A stretch of 44,723 nt of DNA from positions 1 through 44,723 of the forward strand of contig CANQOT010000015.1 in NCBI GenBank assembly GCA_947625555.1. The letters run 5' to 3'. Source of the stretch: an uncultured Clostridia bacterium. Lineage in GTDB: Bacteria > Bacillota > Clostridia > Christensenellales > Borkfalkiaceae. The notes beneath the pieces were generated by a model, which had not been told where the DNA came from, searched no databases, and saw nothing but the letters and a program-made list of their open reading frames with translations. Shown one piece after another: positions 41,010-44,723 of the stretch; positions within the stretch are counted from its first letter, which is position 1, and each line of letters starts with the position of its first letter. Both the position numbers and the translations under genes were made by a program.

Positions 41010-41453
41010 ATGGACATCAAAAAGAGCGAAGAAGTCTTGGCGGAAGTGCACCGCAACTGCCAATATGCCATCCAATCCATCTCGGATATCCTTCCCGAGA
41101 CGGACGACCAGGAGATCAAGGAAGAACTTATGCGTCAGCATGAGGAATACGAGCGCATCGGCGGAAAGGCCGCCCTCCTCGCAAAAGAGCGGGAGATCGA
41201 GCTCAAAAACCCCAACCCCATCAAGAAGGGCATGATGTGGATGGGCATCAAGATGAATGCAATGAAGGACGATTCCCGCGCCCATATCGCCGAGATGATG
41301 GTGCAGGGCACCGTGATGGGCATCACCGCGCTCAAAACGACGCTCGGGGAAATGTCGCCCGACTTCGCCGACGAGGACATCCGCGCCCTTGCGAAGGAGC
41401 TTTTAAGGTCGGAAGAACAATTCGAAAAGACGTGGAAGAGCATAATCGCGTAA
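41010..41453 (+). CDS. small helical protein of unknown function (possible ferritin-like bundle)
   Basis: The 147-residue protein is predicted all-helical: EEVLAEVHRNCQYAIQSISD, EELMRQHEEYERIGGKAALL and HIAEMMVQGTVMGITALKTT. A Gly/Met-rich short turn (KKGMMWMGIKMNAM) joins the middle helices. The layout suggests a four-helix bundle similar to DUF2383-like proteins, seen often in Clostridia. The ATG has AAAGGAG upstream. It is divergent from rplU and stands alone. Confidence 0.8.
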   Translation: MDIKKSEEVLAEVHRNCQYAIQSISDILPETDDQEIKEELMRQHEEYERIGGKAALLAKEREIELKNPNPIKKGMMWMGIKMNAMKDDSRAHIAEMMVQGTVMGITALKTTLGEMSPDFADEDIRALAKELLRSEEQFEKTWKSIIA

Positions 41454-41460
41454 AAGTTTA

Positions 41461-42497
41461 GGCGTCATAGGCTTCCCCCGTCTACGGGGGAAGCTGTCAC
41501 CGCAGGTGACTGATGAGGGTAAAGCTCCTCCGTGGGAGGAGCTGTCACGCGCGAGCGTGACTGTGGTGGGGCGAGCTTCATTTCGTCATGTTGAGCGAAG
41601 TCGAAACATCACCGCATTCCATGGCGCATCCCTCGGGAGGAGCTGTCTGCAACGCAGACTGAGGTGGGGAACAACAAAAAAACCGAGGGGACCTCGGTTT
41701 TTTTGTTATTTACTTTGTTCTCATAACTCCCCTACCCCCTTGCGGGGGTCGGTGCGGAGATGGGGACCCCGCACCGACGAAGGGAAATTATGAAGGGTGA
41801 GCTGTGTAACTGTCATACCGAACCCACGCAGTGGGTGAGTGTATCCCCTAATACGTAGTCCGTAAGGCTCCTCCGTGGGAGGAGCTGTCACGCGTAGCGT
41901 GACTGTGGTGGGGCGTGTTTTAGAATGTCACCCCACTCCCTTTAATTCCCCCTCCCAAGGGAGGGGGTTTATAGAGCTCCTCCCTTGGGGAGGAGCTGGC
42001 GCGGAGCCGAGACGGAGGTGGGGATTATACAACAAAAAAACCGAGAGACCTCGGTTTTTTTGTACTTTACTTTGTTCTCATAACTTCCCAACCCCTTGCG
42101 GGGGTCGGTGCGGAGATGGGGACCCCCGCACCGACGAAGGGAAATTATGAAGGGTGAGCTGTTCCAAGCCTTCCCCCGTCTACGGGGGAAGGTGGCACGG
42201 CGTAGCCGTGACGAATGAGGGTAAGGCTCCTCCGTGGGAGGAGCTGTCACGCGTGAGCGTGACTGTGGTGGGGCGTGTTCTATTCCGTCATTCCGAACGT
42301 AGTCGAGGAATGACCTTATTATATAAGGAGATGTTTCGACAAGCTCAACATGACGTGATTAGAATGTCACCCCCCCCTACCCCCCTCCCATGGAGGGGGC
42401 AGGGGGGAAGCCTTTCACGCGGTGACCGTAAACAGGGGCAGGTCACCCCACCCCCTTGATCCCCCTCCCATGGAGGGGGCGGAGGGGAAGCCTTTCG
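41461..42497. repeat. about 1-kb non-coding block of nested stem-loop repeats
   Basis: No gene is supported here. A cttcccccg/cgggggaag hairpin unit occurs at about 41471-41524 and 42168-42222. A gctcctccgtgggaggagct unit occurs at about 41525, 41871 and 42226. A terminator-like accgagg/cctcggt hairpin flanked by A and T runs occurs at about 41672-41707 and 42029-42063, and a ggtcggtgcggagatgggga block at about 41745 and 42100. The last three recur in the same order at a step of 346-357 bp, so most of the block is one tandem duplication. A gtcatgttgagcgaagtcga palindrome-type repeat (41587) also has an inverted copy near 42335. Confidence 0.85.
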
Positions 42498-44666
42498 TTA
42501 GTCCTTCTTTTCGGGGAGCATGGCGACTTCCTGCGGGGCGACCAGAACGGTCGCGGAGGCGGGAACAAAGCTCACGTCGATGAGAACTCTCGTGCCCGTC
42601 CTCGTTTCAAGTTCGCAGTAGAAGTAGCGATCGGTATCCTCTGCCGTGTAGCTGACGCTTACGCTCGTCATTGCAAGTCTTCCGCTTGCCTTACTGCCCG
42701 TATCGGTGCCGGCAGGATTGATGCAGTCGGAGGTGATGCGGCTCTGCCACTGCGTCTGCGCTTCTTCGGTCATATACTTGTTCTGATAGATGAAGAAGTA
42801 AGGAGCGTTCTCTTTCCCCTCGGGGTCCGTGGTCTGCAACGTCAAGCCGCTTGTGAGGTAATCTTGGTCGCTGATCGCAATACCGCCGAGATTTGCGGGA
42901 ACTTTCGTATCGGTCGAGCCTTCCACGATGGTATAGAGCTTGATGACGAGGGAGCCCGCGCCTTCGGGGACCTTCAAACCGAAACTCACGCCGATGAATC
43001 CGCTCTTATTTGTTGCAGTCTCGCCGTAGTACTTCTTACCGACTTCGAGGACGGTAGGAGCGACCTGCGATGAGACAGAAAACTTGGCGAATTTCGTCAC
43101 GCCGACGTCATAGGTGACGTCCACTTCTTCGCCGCAGGTGCCGCAGGTGCCGTGCAGCGTGCCGCCTTCCGCCGTGATCGCGGGAGCATTGGCTGTCGTG
43201 TAGGAGAAGTTGATCTTGCCGTCGTGCTTGCACGCGGCGCCCTGTTCCTGCCCGCATTCGCACTTGTTCGTGTCGGGGTCAAAGGTGTGGTTTTCTCTCG
43301 TGCTCTCGTCAGGAGTGCCGTCGTCGGGGCACTGCATCCAGTGCTGCGTATCGTTCTTGCCCCACTCGGTGTACTTGTGGACATGGCGCTCGTAGCCGCA
43401 GGTGTTGCAGGTCGCGTCCTGATCGTTGTCATAGACGTGGTTCTCGCGGGATTCGGCGTCGATCTCGCTGTCGAGCCAGCACTGCTTGTAGTGCTGTTCG
43501 GTATCGTGCCCGTCTACATTATAGTAGTGCTCATGCGTGACGGACTGCATCTGAACGGTATTCGTACCGACCGTCCAGGAGATCTTCCAGTCGCCGTTCT
43601 TGGAGACTTGGAGGTTTGCACCGGGATCGGGGATATACTTGCCGTTGACCTTGTTGTAGAGTTTCCACGCGTCGACGGTCTGCAATCTCACCGTGGCGCT
43701 CCACGTCTTGTCGCCGTCAAATTCGAGGTGGATGCAATCCTTATCGACGCCGTTTTTGGCGGCTGACGGCCATGCGTTGGTGGGATACTGTTTGAGCGGG
43801 CCGACGATGTAGATATCTTCGGTCTGGGCAAGGGGCTCCACCGCTTTCACGAGCTCCCAACTCACATAGTTGTCTGACCAAGGCGCAGGAGCGGGCTTGG
43901 TGTGAACGGTGAACTTATAGATGCCGTCCTTGCCCTTCGCCACGGCGATATTGCCGAGACCGCTGTCGATGAACGTTCCGTCGTTATCCTTGATCCCGTC
44001 GAAGCCGAAATAGGCGCCTTCCGTCCAGACGAGCCCGCCCGTGGTGTCGCGTTCATCCTGGCGGATCTTGAAGTTGTCGCCGCCCGCATAGATCTGGAAC
44101 TGAATGGTATAGAGCGTGAAGCCCTCCGCGTCCTTCTTGGGCTGCTTGGTGAGCTTAAAGTTGGGTTTGAGCTCTTCCCAGCTGCTGTCTTTGAGGTCGC
44201 CCGCGCCCGAGCCGGTGACCCAGAACTCGCGGGTGTCGAGGTCGGCATCGGGGGTGACGTCGCCGCCATCGGGGTTCTCCATGCCGCAGACGCAGTCGCC
44301 GTTCGTGAAGTCGTGGGCCTGTTTGCCCTGCTCCCAGATCTCGCCGTCGGTGGGGCAGACCATCCAGTGCTGGTTCTCGTCGTGTTTCCACTCGGTGAAA
44401 TCGTGGGTGTGCTTTTCGCCTTCCTTCGCGCCGCACTCGCACTCGCCATCCTTGAAGGTGTGGTCGACTTTGCCTTGCGCCCAGATCGCGTCGTCGGCGG
44501 GGCAGACCATCCAGTGCTGCGTGTCGTTGTGTTGCCACTTCGTGTACTCGTGGGTATGTTCGGGCGTGTCGGGGTCTTTTCCGCCGCCGCACGCCGAAAT
44601 GCCGACGCCGAGTGTTGCGGCCATTACGAGCGACAAGCCCGCAATCAGCCAACTCTTTTTGTTCAT
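42498..44666 (-). CDS. large surface lipoprotein with His/Trp/Cys repeats
   Basis: The 722-residue protein has a signal peptide and lipobox ISAC (MNKKSWLIAGLSLVMAATLG start). Repeats of about 45 residues follow with the pattern H-x-Y/F-T-x-W ... QHWMxCP ... HTF/HDF ... CxCG. Two are near the N-terminus and related ones lie near residues 385-475. Between them is a beta-rich region of about 220 residues (FWVTGSGAGDLKDSSWEE to VGTNTVQMQSV) that resembles starch- or glycan-binding modules. Function is unknown; glycan binding at the cell surface is a guess. Its 5' end matches the orphan leader at 9497-9574. Confidence 0.82.
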   Translation of the reverse strand: MNKKSWLIAGLSLVMAATLGVGISACGGGKDPDTPEHTHEYTKWQHNDTQHWMVCPADDAIWAQGKVDHTFKDGECECGAKEGEKHTHDFTEWKHDENQHWMVCPTDGEIWEQGKQAHDFTNGDCVCGMENPDGGDVTPDADLDTREFWVTGSGAGDLKDSSWEELKPNFKLTKQPKKDAEGFTLYTIQFQIYAGGDNFKIRQDERDTTGGLVWTEGAYFGFDGIKDNDGTFIDSGLGNIAVAKGKDGIYKFTVHTKPAPAPWSDNYVSWELVKAVEPLAQTEDIYIVGPLKQYPTNAWPSAAKNGVDKDCIHLEFDGDKTWSATVRLQTVDAWKLYNKVNGKYIPDPGANLQVSKNGDWKISWTVGTNTVQMQSVTHEHYYNVDGHDTEQHYKQCWLDSEIDAESRENHVYDNDQDATCNTCGYERHVHKYTEWGKNDTQHWMQCPDDGTPDESTRENHTFDPDTNKCECGQEQGAACKHDGKINFSYTTANAPAITAEGGTLHGTCGTCGEEVDVTYDVGVTKFAKFSVSSQVAPTVLEVGKKYYGETATNKSGFIGVSFGLKVPEGAGSLVIKLYTIVEGSTDTKVPANLGGIAISDQDYLTSGLTLQTTDPEGKENAPYFFIYQNKYMTEEAQTQWQSRITSDCINPAGTDTGSKASGRLAMTSVSVSYTAEDTDRYFYCELETRTGTRVLIDVSFVPASATVLVAPQEVAMLPEKKD

Positions 44667-44723
44667 AACTTTCCTCCATAATAATTTTTTTCGTCATGTG
44701 CGATGACATTATCTATTGTAGCC
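44664..44723 (-). promoter_or_regulatory. lipoprotein leader with -10; poly-G half cut at the window end
   Basis: On the minus strand TACAAT (44715-44720) is preceded by GGC at the window edge, the first bases of a G-rich spacer. The leader and TATGGAGGAAA ribosome site match the copy at 9497-9574. The -35 is not in the window. Confidence 0.6.

Noticed and set aside
42498-44666. His/Cys repeats of the large lipoprotein as nucleic-acid zinc fingers
   Set aside because: The protein is exported and lipid-anchored; such repeats are common in Clostridia surface lipoproteins, so DNA binding is unlikely.

Overview
The window looks like one contig of a Gram-positive, probably spore-forming member of the Clostridia. 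Supporting signs are a sleB-ypeB spore-cortex pair, an L27 with the Firmicutes-type N-terminal extension, many lipobox lipoproteins, AGGAGG ribosome sites and TTGACA/TATAAT promoters. Uncultured Christensenellales are my best guess from the style of the lipoproteins and intergenic repeats; no rRNA or other marker is present to test this. Most of the window is GC-rich. Two patches (about 3.1-6.5 kb and 7.9-9.57 kb) are clearly AT-rich and may be acquired.

Layout. 1-2.9 kb: ypeB and sleB. 3.1-6.5 kb: AT-rich secreted set with three related small lipoproteins (one broken), a membrane-anchored C39-like protein and a membrane-anchored trypsin-like protease. 6.7-6.8 kb: tRNA-Ser(GCU). 7.2-7.9 kb: a PlsC-like acyltransferase. 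8.0-9.5 kb: AT-rich XRE-regulator locus. 9.86-12.5 kb: ppdK. 12.7-16.7 kb: three lipoproteins, one an LRR/metallo-beta-lactamase-fold fusion and one a degenerate M23 peptidase. 16.8-18.95 kb: metallophosphatase, GNAT and ASCH proteins. 19.0-37.7 kb: a large one-strand locus, described next. 38.0-41.5 kb: SecB-like protein, purine permease, rpmA, rplU and a small helical protein. 41.5-42.5 kb: non-coding block of stem-loop repeats. 42.5-44.7 kb: a large lipoprotein.

The main discovery candidate is the 13-gene locus at 19029-37648, all on the minus strand. The -10/-35 signals and hairpins I can see suggest three transcription units. Unit 1 (37648 to 29261): a helical protein, an ESCRT-III/Snf7-like coiled-coil protein, a Vps4/katanin-like AAA ATPase, a cytoplasmic trypsin-like protease, a two-TM protein with a C-terminal RHIM-like motif (IQIG core), a membrane LRR protein with a matching motif at its cytoplasmic N-terminus, and a RuvB-like AAA ATPase. 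Three of these share a MIT-like N-terminal helical module. Unit 2 (29125 to 24332): a second two-TM protein, a cytoplasmic TIR-coiled-coil-LRR protein and a macro-like/HTH protein. Unit 3 (24199 to 19029): a small protein, a soluble ClpB-like/receiver-like/FtsH-protease fusion and an FtsK-like ATPase with a winged-helix tail. Together this resembles an NLR/TLR-style sensing and proteolysis machine coupled to ESCRT-like membrane remodelling. Function is inferred, most plausibly immunity or stress-triggered membrane or cell-death control.

A second notable feature is a repeated promoter module whose -35 to -10 spacer is a long G tract. It occurs at 9569-9603 and 13268-13303, and split halves of it lie at both window ends. 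It drives lipoprotein genes and could be a phase-variation switch.
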